In this document: in pieces, positions 21,618 to 29,104 of the stretch
Position numbering within the stretch: position 1 is the stretch's first letter
How the letters are laid out: each line of letters begins with the position of its first letter
From: Candidatus Scatomorpha stercoravium
GTDB taxonomy: Bacteria; Bacillota; Clostridia; Oscillospirales; Oscillospiraceae
DNA: 29,482 nucleotides
Assembly: GCA_018716005.1 (NCBI GenBank)
Contig: DVKN01000127.1
Location: 1-29,482 of the forward strand
Direction of reading: 5' to 3'
Notes under the pieces: model-generated
Told to the model about the DNA's origin: nothing
What the model saw: the letters and a program-made list of their open reading frames with translations, nothing else
The model's database searches: none
Made by a program: the position numbers and the translations under genes

Positions 21618-23342
21618 ATGGCCGGCCGCTGGGAAAGGCCGCCCGAGCTCAGCGAGTACGAGGCCGAGCGGCAGGAGCGCCGCGCCACGAACCTCATCTG
21701 GAACGCCGCCGGCGACTACAGCCTCCACCCAGACAGCCGCGCGTACGACGCGGAGGGCTACGCCGACGTCTACATGAACAGCATCGTCGGCGCGGTGTAC
21801 AAATACTACGACTACCCCGTTCTGCGCAAGCTGCTCGACGGCATGGAGAACGCGCCCAACGGCGACGCCTACGCCGACCTCTTCTGGACGGGGCTGGAGA
21901 ACTGCGCCTATCAGCGCGCTCTCCCCGACAGGCCCGCGCTCAGGCTGCTGCGCGAGGGCTACGCGCGCATGATACTGCGCCAGGCCGAGGGCGTCCACGA
22001 GCTGGACCTGCCCGTCACCGACCGCCTGAAGCTCGAGCACTACGCGCGCATCCTCGGCAAGGGGCAGAAGCTCACCGCCCGGGAGGAGAAAATCCTCGCC
22101 GCCGTCGAATTCGGCCCCGAGCTCACAAGCGAGGAGATAGTCGCGCGCATGAGGGACGTGCTCGCGAACTACTTCGGCGTCACCGGCGGGATGCTCCGCC
22201 GCGAGGCCATGGGCAAGCTGCCGCAGTTCATGGGCGGCTTCGGGCGGAAGAAATTCACCCTCGGCGCGCGGGTGCGCTCCGGCGACGTGAAGAAGGTCAA
22301 GACCGCGAAGCTCGGCCCCATGGCCCGCATCAGCGGCGAGAAGAGCCCGCAGCAGCTGCGCGAATTCGTCAGCGACTGCTTCGGCGTCAGCATGTATTCC
22401 AAGGCCGACAACGACAATATCGAGGAGCGCCTCTGCCGCGACAAGCACGCGGGCAGTATGCTGCACTTCACGCGGGGCGAGCTGCCCGCGCACGAGGTGC
22501 GCAGCGGGGAGATAATCCTCCAGCGCAAGCAGAACCGCGCCCAGGCCGAGGCCAACCGCCGCTACTATAACGCCAATATCGTCGCGCACCGGCTCGCCAT
22601 AATCCGGCTCACGGAGCGCGTGCGCAACTGCATCCTCGTCCATCTGGACGACTCCATGCTCAAATCCCGCGCCGGGGCGCTCGACGCGCGCACGGTGTGG
22701 CGCGCGGTGTACCTGAACGACCCGCGCATCTTCCTCAAGCACGAGCGCGCGAGCGACACGGAGCTCTCCGTCGACCTGCTGCTCGACGGCTCGGCGAGCC
22801 AGCTCCAGAGGCAGGAGAGCGTCGCGAGCCAGGCCTACATCCTCGCCGAGAGCCTGACGCGCTGCGGCGTGCCCGTGCGCGTCATGAGCTTCTGCACCGT
22901 CGCCGACTGCACGGTCATGCGCGTCTACCGCGACTACGGCGAGGTGAAGAACAACGGCGCTGTCTTCGAATACGCCGCCGCCGGCTTCAACCGCGACGGC
23001 CTCGCGCTGCGCGCCGTCGGCCAGCTGCTGAGCAAGTCGCCCTACGAGCGGCGGCTGCTCATAACCCTCTCGGACTGCAGCCCCAACGACGTGCGCAAGA
23101 TATGCGACGAGCAGGGCCGCCGCCGCGAGTACCAGGGCGAGCAGGGCGTCACCGACTCCGCCGGCGAGGTGGAGAAGCTCCGCCGCATGGGCGTCAGGGT
23201 CATGTGCGTCTTCACCGGCGAGGAGGCCGACCTCCCCAACGCGCGGCGCATCTACGGCCGCGAGCTCGTCCGCATACGCCACATCAGCCAGTTCGCCGAC
23301 GCCGTCGGCCGCGTGATAGTGTCGCTCATAAGCTCCATGTAA
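21618..23342 (+). CDS. VWA-domain protein, NorD/CobT-like partner of the MoxR ATPase
   Basis: A 574-residue protein with a poorly conserved N-terminal two-thirds and a C-terminal von Willebrand A domain (about 380-574). The MIDAS metal site shows DGSAS (residues 390-394) and a later Asp486 in TLSDCSPND. This architecture matches NorD/CobT/CoxE-type partners of MoxR ATPases. The ATG at 21618, one base after the moxR stop, is preferred over a TTG at 21609 that overlaps moxR; the TGAGATG junction repeats that of panT-coaX. Neither nitric-oxide reductase nor cobaltochelatase genes are present, so those named functions cannot be transferred. The pair probably remodels some metallo-enzyme. Confidence 0.85.
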   Translation: MAGRWERPPELSEYEAERQERRATNLIWNAAGDYSLHPDSRAYDAEGYADVYMNSIVGAVYKYYDYPVLRKLLDGMENAPNGDAYADLFWTGLENCAYQRALPDRPALRLLREGYARMILRQAEGVHELDLPVTDRLKLEHYARILGKGQKLTAREEKILAAVEFGPELTSEEIVARMRDVLANYFGVTGGMLRREAMGKLPQFMGGFGRKKFTLGARVRSGDVKKVKTAKLGPMARISGEKSPQQLREFVSDCFGVSMYSKADNDNIEERLCRDKHAGSMLHFTRGELPAHEVRSGEIILQRKQNRAQAEANRRYYNANIVAHRLAIIRLTERVRNCILVHLDDSMLKSRAGALDARTVWRAVYLNDPRIFLKHERASDTELSVDLLLDGSASQLQRQESVASQAYILAESLTRCGVPVRVMSFCTVADCTVMRVYRDYGEVKNNGAVFEYAAAGFNRDGLALRAVGQLLSKSPYERRLLITLSDCSPNDVRKICDEQGRRREYQGEQGVTDSAGEVEKLRRMGVRVMCVFTGEEADLPNARRIYGRELVRIRHISQFADAVGRVIVSLISSM

Positions 23343-23377
23343 AATGGGGCGCAAATCTTAAATAACGGAGGCTTGCT

Positions 23378-24400
23378 ATGACTCTCAACGAGATATGGGA
23401 CAGGGCCCGCGAGATTATGGGGCCCAACTGCAGCGTCTGCCCCGTCTGCGACGGGCGCGCCTGCCGGGGCAGGATACCCGGCGTGGGCGCGATGGGCGAC
23501 GGCTCGGCCTGGACGGCTTGCGCCGAGTACCTCAAGCGCGTGAAAATACGCATGGACACGGTCCACGAGGCCTGGGAGCCGGACACGTCCTGCGAGCTCT
23601 TCGGCCAGCGGCTCTCGCTGCCGCTCGCGATAGCGCCCATAGGCGGCCTGAACGGCTACAACTATAACGGCGCAATCTCGACCGCCGACTGGTCGCGCAT
23701 GGCCGTCGAGGGCGGCCGCGACGCGGGCGTGCTGCCCTTCACCGGCGACGGCGCGGGCCATCAGCTCGAGGACGGGCTCGAGGCGGCCATGGCCTTCGGC
23801 GGCTTCGACGTGCCCACGATTAAGCCCTGGCGCGACAACGGGAAGCTCGCCGCCCTCGCGCTCAAATGCGCCGAGGCCGGCTGTCCCGCCGTGGCCTGCG
23901 ACATAGACGCCGCGGCCTTCGCCAACATGGGCTCCGCGGTGAAGTCGCTCGGCCCCAAGAGCGTGGCGGAGCTGCGCGCCGTCGCCGAGAGCCTGCCCGT
24001 GCCCTTCATCGCGAAGGGCGTCATGACCGCCGAGGGCGCGCTCAAGTGCGCCGAAGCCGGCTGCGCGGGCATCGTCATCTCCACCCACGGCGGGCGCGTC
24101 ATGACCGACGCCGAGGCCACGGCCAAGGTGCTGCCCGAGATACGCGCGGCGGTCGGGAGCGCGCTCACCATCATAGTCGACGGCGCGATAAGGACGGGCG
24201 CGGACATCTTCAAGGTGCTCGCCCTGGGCGCGGACGCGGCCATGATAGGCCGGCCCTTCGTCGTCGCGGCCCACGGCGGCGGCGTCGAGGGCGTGAAGCT
24301 CTACGCCGAGACGAAGCGCGCCGAGCTCGAGTACATGATGACGATGGCGAACTGCCGCCGCGTGAGCGATATCACGAGCGCGAAGGTGGCCATAGCATGA
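23378..24400 (+). CDS. FMN-dependent alpha-hydroxy-acid dehydrogenase-like protein
   Basis: A 340-residue TIM-barrel flavoprotein of the FMN-dependent alpha-hydroxy-acid dehydrogenase family. The active-site segment is STHGGR (235-240, His237 and Arg240), Lys213 follows the IAKG pattern, and the FMN phosphate site is DGAIRTGADIFKVLALGADA (268-287) followed by MIGRP. Unlike lactate oxidase-type members, the N-terminus carries four closely spaced cysteines (Cys18, 21, 24, 29) that look like a metal or Fe-S site. A segment ALKCAEAGC occurs twice, at 161-169 and 221-229. It lies 35 bp after the VWA gene with a ribosome-binding site (GGAGG) and overlaps the next gene by four bases. The substrate is unknown; the oxidase label should not be taken literally in an anaerobe. 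Confidence 0.87.
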   Translation: MTLNEIWDRAREIMGPNCSVCPVCDGRACRGRIPGVGAMGDGSAWTACAEYLKRVKIRMDTVHEAWEPDTSCELFGQRLSLPLAIAPIGGLNGYNYNGAISTADWSRMAVEGGRDAGVLPFTGDGAGHQLEDGLEAAMAFGGFDVPTIKPWRDNGKLAALALKCAEAGCPAVACDIDAAAFANMGSAVKSLGPKSVAELRAVAESLPVPFIAKGVMTAEGALKCAEAGCAGIVISTHGGRVMTDAEATAKVLPEIRAAVGSALTIIVDGAIRTGADIFKVLALGADAAMIGRPFVVAAHGGGVEGVKLYAETKRAELEYMMTMANCRRVSDITSAKVAIA

Positions 24401-24846
24401 GCGCCGCGGACTTCTCCGCGAGCGCCCACGTGCTGCTCGCCGAGCGCGCCTATGTGGCCGACTTCCTCCCCCGCCGCGTAAAATCCGCGTCCTGGGGCCG
24501 CCTGCACAGGGCCGAGGCGCACTGGCTGAACGCCTATGACGAGCTGGGCCTGCGCGCGAGGATGACGAACATACTCCTCAAGCTCATGTGCTACCGCCGC
24601 GTCGAGACGGACTGGGGCGGGTATAAGGAGAACCCCTCCCCCGCCGAGATATCCGCCGCGGTGCGCGAGCTGATGGAGAACCACTCCGGCACGCTCAGCC
24701 TCCTGCTGCCCGAGGACAGGGCCCTCCTCGTCCTCGAGTGGGACTGCCTGAGCATCTACGTATACAACCCCGGCGCGAAGCTGCGCAGGCTCATGAAAAA
24801 GATAGCCCGCAGCGAGGGCTTCTCCTGGCGCAAGGCAAAGAAATAA
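24397..24846 (+). CDS. Unknown 149-residue protein
   Basis: I do not recognise this protein. The ATG overlaps the stop of the FMN-enzyme gene (ATGA at 24397-24400), the best start even though the frame is open far upstream antisense to nothing meaningful. It is predicted soluble, Arg/Leu-rich, with an N-terminal helical region (ASAHVLLAERAYVADFLPRR), a central WGGYKENPSPAEI segment, a hydrophobic LSLLLPEDRALLVLEWD strand pair and a strongly basic C-terminus. No signal peptide, membrane helix or metal motif is seen. It is the last gene of the moxR-VWA-flavoenzyme series and is followed by a terminator, so a role with the flavoenzyme is plausible but unproven. Confidence 0.75.
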   Translation: MSAADFSASAHVLLAERAYVADFLPRRVKSASWGRLHRAEAHWLNAYDELGLRARMTNILLKLMCYRRVETDWGGYKENPSPAEISAAVRELMENHSGTLSLLLPEDRALLVLEWDCLSIYVYNPGAKLRRLMKKIARSEGFSWRKAKK

Positions 24847-24855
24847 GATTACGCA

Positions 24856-24889
24856 AAAACGGACTGCTGTTTATTACGCAGTCCGTTTT
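24856..24889. terminator. Bidirectional terminator overlapping the end of vanZ
   Basis: AAAACGGACTGC (24856-24867) pairs perfectly with GCAGTCCGTTTT (24878-24889) across a ten-base loop; T-runs occur on both strands. The vanZ stop codon (24874-24876) lies in the loop, so the right arm is also coding sequence. Confidence 0.93.
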
Positions 24890-25425
24890 CGTTTCTGTTT
24901 GAGCGGCACGGCCGGGTCGAAGAGGGCTATTACGGGGCGGGCGAGGCGGAAGAGCGCGTAGCCCGCGGCGGCGCCGGCGGTGTTCATTATGAGGTCGGTG
25001 ACGTCGAAGATGCGCCGGTTCAGCTCGGGGCCCAGGCAGTAGAGCAGCTGCACGCTCTCTATGGCGAGGCTCGCGAGGAAGCCCGCCAGAACCGTGCGCA
25101 GGAAGCCGCGCGGCCTGAGCGTCGGCGGCAGGAAGCCCATGGGCAGGAACATCACGCCGTTGAGCACGACGCCGCGCACCGCGCCGAGATAGCCGCGCTT
25201 CACGTCGCGGAAGGGCTCGAGGTTCAGCTCCTCGAGCGAGAGGCCGTGCTCCGCGGGGAGCGGTATCTGGAAGGGCATGAGCGTCACGGCCAGGACGAGC
25301 GAGACGTAGACGTAGAAGAGCGTGAACCACACGCGGTATCTCGCCTCGCGCCGCCTCAGGCGCAGGGCGTACACGAGCGCGTATACGGCGGCGAGCAGCG
25401 CGAAGTCGAAGGCGAAGCCGCGCAC
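24874..25425 (-). CDS. VanZ-like membrane protein
   Basis: A 183-residue membrane protein of the VanZ-like family. Helices lie at about 5-20, 32-50, 88-105, 113-130 and 145-162. Family features include TLMPFQIPLP, then NLEPFRD, VLNGVMFLPMGFLPPTL, IESVQLLYCLGPELNRRIFDVTDL in consecutive pieces, and NTAGAAAGY. The frame is open further upstream, but that part is antisense-quality sequence overlapping ktrA. The GTG at 25423-25425, two bases beyond the ktrA stop, is the most economical start and implies coupled translation. VanZ-like proteins affect glycopeptide susceptibility or lipid-linked envelope steps, but most have no proven role. Its link with potassium uptake is only positional. Confidence 0.85.
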   Translation of the reverse strand: MRGFAFDFALLAAVYALVYALRLRRREARYRVWFTLFYVYVSLVLAVTLMPFQIPLPAEHGLSLEELNLEPFRDVKRGYLGAVRGVVLNGVMFLPMGFLPPTLRPRGFLRTVLAGFLASLAIESVQLLYCLGPELNRRIFDVTDLIMNTAGAAAGYALFRLARPVIALFDPAVPLKQKRKRTA

Positions 25426-25427
25426 GC

Positions 25428-26075
25428 TCAGGTGGTGACGCGGCGCACGTCGTCCATGCTGCCGAGGACGAGGATGTGCTCGGCCTCGTTGAACTTGTAG
25501 CCCGGGTCGACAACGGGGTGCATCTTCTCGTCGTCGGTGCGCGCAGCGATAAGGTTGAGGTTGTAGCGGTTGCGCAGGCCCACCTCGGCCACGCTGCGGC
25601 CCAGCCACTCGCGGGGCGGCTCGATCTCGCATATCGCGCAGCCCTCGGCGAGGGCGATGAAGTCGAAGATGTGCTCGCTCGACTCGCGCACGGCTATGCG
25701 CTCGGCGGCGTCGCGCTCGGGGTAGATGATGTAGTCGGCCCCGCAGCGGCGCAGGAACTTGGCCTCGAGGTCGCGGTCGGCCTTGGAGTAGACGCGCTTC
25801 GCGCCGAGCTCCTTGAGCTGGTCGGTTATCTCGAGGCAGGCCTGGAAGGCCTGGTTGACGCAGACGAAGCAGGCGTCGAAGCTACCGACGTCGAAGCTCT
25901 TGAGCACCTCGATGTTCGTGCAGTCGGCGACCTTGGCCTCGGTGACGTAGGGGAGCATATCCTCCACCGCCTCCGGGTGCTGGTCGACTATCATAATCTC
26001 GCACTTGTTGCGGCAGAGCGCCTCGCACAGATGGTGGCCGAAGGTGCCCATGCCGATGATGAGGAAGGACTTCAT
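25428..26075 (-). CDS. ktrA: Potassium uptake regulatory subunit KtrA/TrkA
   Basis: A 215-residue cytosolic RCK protein that gates the KtrB channel. The RCK_N Rossmann fold begins with IIGMGTFGHHL (6-16) and contains the acidic loop VDQHPEAV that determines nucleotide binding (ATP/ADP or NAD). The RCK_C domain occupies about 135-215 (EWLGRSVAEVGLRNRYNLNLI), where c-di-AMP binds in studied homologues. It follows ktrB by 18 bp on the same strand with an AGGAGG-type ribosome-binding site. The vanZ gene starts directly after its stop. Length and domain order are standard for KtrA. Confidence 0.95.
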   Translation of the reverse strand: MKSFLIIGMGTFGHHLCEALCRNKCEIMIVDQHPEAVEDMLPYVTEAKVADCTNIEVLKSFDVGSFDACFVCVNQAFQACLEITDQLKELGAKRVYSKADRDLEAKFLRRCGADYIIYPERDAAERIAVRESSEHIFDFIALAEGCAICEIEPPREWLGRSVAEVGLRNRYNLNLIAARTDDEKMHPVVDPGYKFNEAEHILVLGSMDDVRRVTT

Positions 26076-26093
26076 ACAAATAACCTCCTATGA

Positions 26094-27422
26094 TTAACCG
26101 ATGGTGACGGCTTCTTCAGGGCACCTGACGGGCGCCTGCGCGCGGCGCTCGAGGAGCGCCATCGCGAAGGATATGCTGCCCACGCGGCCCAGGTACATCA
26201 GTATTACTATCACGACCGCCGAGAAATCGCACAGGTCGCGGGTTATGCCCGTGGTCATGCCCACCGTGCCCATGGCGGAGAAGACCTCGAAGAGTATGTC
26301 CGTGAGCTCGAAGTCCTGCGCGAGGGAGATGAGCAGCGCGCCTATGAGCGCGAGGGAGAGGTTCATGAAGACCATGACGCCCGCGCGGCGCGCGTCGTCG
26401 TTGGAGATGCGGCGGCCGAAAATCTCGGGATCGCGCTTGCCCACGACGCCGGAGGCGAGGCAGACGGCCAGCACGGCGATGGTGGAGGTCTTCACGCCGC
26501 CGGCGGTGGAGCCGGAGCTGCCGCCGATGAACATGAGGATAATCGTGAGGAGCTTGCTGCCCGGGCAGAGCGCGGCGGTGTCCACGCTGTTGTAGCCCGC
26601 GGTGCGCGGCGTCACCGAGGAGAAGAGGCTCACGAGTATCTGCTCGTGGAGCGGCATATCCGCGTTCATGCGGTTCCGCTCGAGGAAGAAGAAGAGCACT
26701 GCCCCGCCGAAGGTGAGCACGGCGCTCGTGACTATGACGAGCTTCGTCTGGAGCTCCCAGCGGCGGAAGTTCAGGCCGTTGCGCTTCAGGTCGTCCCAGA
26801 CGAGGAAGCCGATGCCGCCTATCGTGATGAGCGCCATGATAGTGCCGCAGACGAGCCAGTCGTCGGAGTAGGCGGTGAGGGAGGCGTAGTTGCCGATGAT
26901 GTCGAAGCCCGCGTTGCAGAAGGCCGTGACGGAGTGGAAGATACCGAACCAGAGCCCGTCCCAGAAGCCGCGCTCCGGGATGAAGCGTATGCACAGCAGC
27001 AGCGCGCCCACGCCCTCGAAGAAGAGCGTGCCCCAGCCAATCGTGGAGGTTATCTCCGTGATGCGGCCGAAGCCGTTCGAGCTTATCGAGGCGGCCATGA
27101 CGCCGCGCTCGTGTATGCTCATGCGGCGCTTCACGAGCTTCGAGAAGAGCGTCGCGATGGTCATGAAGCCGAGGCCGCCTATCTGGATAAGCACCAGCAC
27201 GACCACCTGGCCGAAGAAGGACCAGTGCGTGCCCGTGTCCACCATGACGAGGCCCGTCACGCAGCTCGCGCTCGTCGCCGTGAAGAGCGAGGGGATGAAG
27301 CCCGTGGCCTCGCCGCCCGCCGAGGATACGGGCAGCATCAAAAGCAGCGTGCCCGCCATGACGACGAGGAAGAAGCCCAGGGCTATGGTCTGTACGTAAG
27401 TGAGTTGTCGCGGTTTTCTCAT
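26094..27422 (-). CDS. ktrB: Potassium uptake channel subunit KtrB/TrkH
   Basis: A 442-residue membrane protein of the Ktr/Trk/HKT superfamily with four M1-P-M2 repeats. The selectivity-filter glycines can be placed: TSASCVTGL (repeat 1), TAFCNAGFD (repeat 2), TPRTAGYNS (repeat 3) and GTVGMTTGI (repeat 4). The intramembrane gating loop is GGSSGSTAGGVKT. Length fits KtrB better than TrkH of Proteobacteria. It is the first gene of ktrB-ktrA-vanZ, preceded by a ~120-nt leader with a GC hairpin (CCGGGC/GCCCGG) close to the ATG. I looked for a ydaO (c-di-AMP) riboswitch in the leader and did not find its conserved core. Confidence 0.96.
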   Translation of the reverse strand: MRKPRQLTYVQTIALGFFLVVMAGTLLLMLPVSSAGGEATGFIPSLFTATSASCVTGLVMVDTGTHWSFFGQVVVLVLIQIGGLGFMTIATLFSKLVKRRMSIHERGVMAASISSNGFGRITEITSTIGWGTLFFEGVGALLLCIRFIPERGFWDGLWFGIFHSVTAFCNAGFDIIGNYASLTAYSDDWLVCGTIMALITIGGIGFLVWDDLKRNGLNFRRWELQTKLVIVTSAVLTFGGAVLFFFLERNRMNADMPLHEQILVSLFSSVTPRTAGYNSVDTAALCPGSKLLTIILMFIGGSSGSTAGGVKTSTIAVLAVCLASGVVGKRDPEIFGRRISNDDARRAGVMVFMNLSLALIGALLISLAQDFELTDILFEVFSAMGTVGMTTGITRDLCDFSAVVIVILMYLGRVGSISFAMALLERRAQAPVRCPEEAVTIG

Positions 27423-27529
27423 ACTTCACCCGGGCCGTAAGCCCGGCCCTCCGGCTTTGTATTTGCGCGGGACGCGCCGCGCCCTTCGCGTGTCTGCGGT
27501 TATCCTAATATATTGGCCACATTGCAGCT

Positions 27530-27580
27530 GGTATAATAGCCGCTTTGCGGCTATTATACCATGGAGTTAATTTTATTCAA
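27530..27580 (-). promoter_or_regulatory. ktrB promoter embedded in a perfect 31-bp palindrome
   Basis: GGTATAATAGCCGC (27530-27543), three bases, then its exact complement GCGGCTATTATACC (27547-27560). On the minus strand the right arm supplies TATAAT (complement of 27553-27558), with TTGAAT 16 bp upstream (complement of 27575-27580), forming a good promoter for ktrB. The left arm also contains TATAAT on the plus strand, but no -35 fits it. The palindrome could be a repressor operator over the -10 or a hairpin at the mRNA 5' end. Confidence 0.65.
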
Positions 27581-27651
27581 TCGTGATAATACACCAACCG
27601 AGCCCTATTAGTCCCGCAAAACCGGTCACATTGCCGGATTTGCCGATAAAA

Positions 27652-27675
27652 GAGGCCCCGCTTCCGCGGGGCCTC
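27652..27675 (-). terminator. Terminator after rnfB
   Basis: GAGGCCCCGC and GCGGGGCCTC form a perfect ten-base-pair stem with a four-base loop. On the minus strand it is followed by TTTTAT. It begins 10 bp after the rnfB stop and ends the Rnf operon. The remaining bases up to the ktrB palindrome (27561-27646) show nothing recognisable. Confidence 0.93.
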
Positions 27676-27685
27676 GCTGCCGGGC

Positions 27686-28513
27686 TCAGTTGTCCTGGAC
27701 GTATATCTTCTGGGGGTGGATGATGTGCCTCGGGCAGACCTCGGCGCAGTGGCCGCAGCCGGTGCACTTGGCGTAATCTATGGTCGCGACGTTGTTCACG
27801 ACCTTTATCGCCTCGTGCGGGCACTCGCGCTGGCACTTCATGCAGCCGATGCAGCCGGCGTCGCAGAGCTTGCGGGTCTGCGCGCCCTTGTCGTTCGAGC
27901 GGCAGCTGACGAGCACGCGCTGCTCGTAGGGCACCTTCTGGATAATATCCTTCGGGCAGGCGCTGGCGCAGGCCATGCAGGCGGTGCACTTCTCGCGGTC
28001 GACGACGGCGACGCCGTTGACGATGTGCATGGCGTCGAACTGGCAGGCCCTGACGCAGTTGCCGAAGCCGATGCAGCTGAACTGGCAGGCCTTCGGGCCC
28101 TTGTTGCCGAAGCGCATGGCGGCGACGCAGTCCTTGGGGCCCTCGTATTCGAAGAAGAGCTTCGCCGTGTCGCAGCTGCCGGAGCAGGGGACGTAGGCGA
28201 CGTACTTCACTTCCTCGACGGCGTCGAGGCCCATGATGGCCGCGACGGCTTCCGCGGTCTTCTTGCCGCCGGGGCCGCACTTGTTGGGGGGCGCCTCGCC
28301 CGCGACGACGGCCGCGGCGTAGGCGTCGCAGCCGGCGAAGCCGCAGCCGCCGCAGTTGGCGCCCGCGAGACAGTCGCGGACCTGGCCTATGCGCTCGTCC
28401 TGCTCGACGTAGAATATCTTGGCCGCGAAGGCCAGGAGGCCGCCGAACACGGCGCCCAGCACGCCGAGCACCAGGATGGCGTAGATGATGTTGAGGATAT
28501 CGGGATTCATCAC
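27686..28513 (-). CDS. rnfB: Rnf complex iron-sulfur subunit RnfB
   Basis: A 275-residue polyferredoxin that feeds electrons from reduced ferredoxin into the Rnf Na+/H+ pump. An N-terminal membrane anchor (about 8-32) precedes the RnfB-type FeS domain (Cys48, 54, 57, 62). Four ferredoxin-like cysteine sets follow: Cys143/147/153/157, Cys176/179/182/186, Cys217/221/224/227/231 (overlapping set) and Cys250/253/256/260. The cluster-rich form matches Firmicutes RnfB. It is the last gene of the operon, nine bases after rnfA, with a ribosome-binding site AGGAGG and a terminator beyond. Confidence 0.97.
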   Translation of the reverse strand: MMNPDILNIIYAILVLGVLGAVFGGLLAFAAKIFYVEQDERIGQVRDCLAGANCGGCGFAGCDAYAAAVVAGEAPPNKCGPGGKKTAEAVAAIMGLDAVEEVKYVAYVPCSGSCDTAKLFFEYEGPKDCVAAMRFGNKGPKACQFSCIGFGNCVRACQFDAMHIVNGVAVVDREKCTACMACASACPKDIIQKVPYEQRVLVSCRSNDKGAQTRKLCDAGCIGCMKCQRECPHEAIKVVNNVATIDYAKCTGCGHCAEVCPRHIIHPQKIYVQDN

Positions 28514-28522
28514 GGCACCTCC

Positions 28523-29104
28523 TTACGCAATGCTCATGCCGGAGAAGCCCATGAAGGCCAGCGCCAGCAGACCGGCGGTGGTCAGAGCTATCGGGAAGCC
28601 CTCGAAGCTCTCGGGATAGTCGGCGAACTGGAGACGGTCACGCACGGTGGCGAAGAGCACGATGGCCAGCATGAAGCCGAGGCCGCCGGTGATGCCGTAG
28701 GTGACGCTCTCGATGAAGTCGTAGCTGTTCTGCACGTTCAGCAGCACGACGCCGAGTACGGCGCAGTTGGTGGTGATGAGCGGCAGGTAGATGCCGAGCG
28801 CGGTGTAGAGGCTCGGGACGCTCTTCTTGAGGAACATCTCGACGAACTGCACGAGCACGGCGATAACGAGGATGAACGCGAGGGTGCTCATATAGTCGAG
28901 CCCGAGCTGTACGAGCAGCAGGTTGACCGCGTAGCATATCGCGCTCGCGAGCCCCATGACGAAGGTGACCGCGATGCCCATGCCGACGGCGGTGTCGACC
29001 TTGGTCGAGCAGCCGAGGAAGGGGCAGCAGCCGAGGAACTGCGAGAAGATAAAGTTGTTCATCAATATCGCGCCGAGCGCGATCGTAAGTATGTTCATAC
29101 CCAT
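28523..29104 (-). CDS. rnfA: Rnf complex membrane subunit RnfA
   Basis: A 193-residue integral membrane subunit with about six helices. RnfA and RnfE are homologous inverted-topology partners; RnfA begins NNFIFSQFLGCCPFLGCS, its characteristic motif with the cysteines that ligate the buried Fe-S cluster shared with RnfE. GMGIAVTFVMGLASAICYAV is the second hallmark. AGGAGG lies ten bases before the ATG at 29102-29104 and 16 before the next in-frame ATG, favouring the first. Its start overlaps the rnfE stop by one base (TAATG). The Rnf complex couples ferredoxin:NAD oxidoreduction to ion pumping. Confidence 0.97.
   Translation of the reverse strand: MGMNILTIALGAILMNNFIFSQFLGCCPFLGCSTKVDTAVGMGIAVTFVMGLASAICYAVNLLLVQLGLDYMSTLAFILVIAVLVQFVEMFLKKSVPSLYTALGIYLPLITTNCAVLGVVLLNVQNSYDFIESVTYGITGGLGFMLAIVLFATVRDRLQFADYPESFEGFPIALTTAGLLALAFMGFSGMSIA

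Noticed and set aside
27423..27546. Possible ydaO (c-di-AMP) riboswitch in the ktrB leader
   Set aside because: Expected because ktr genes are often so regulated, but the conserved core segments were not found and the leader is short.
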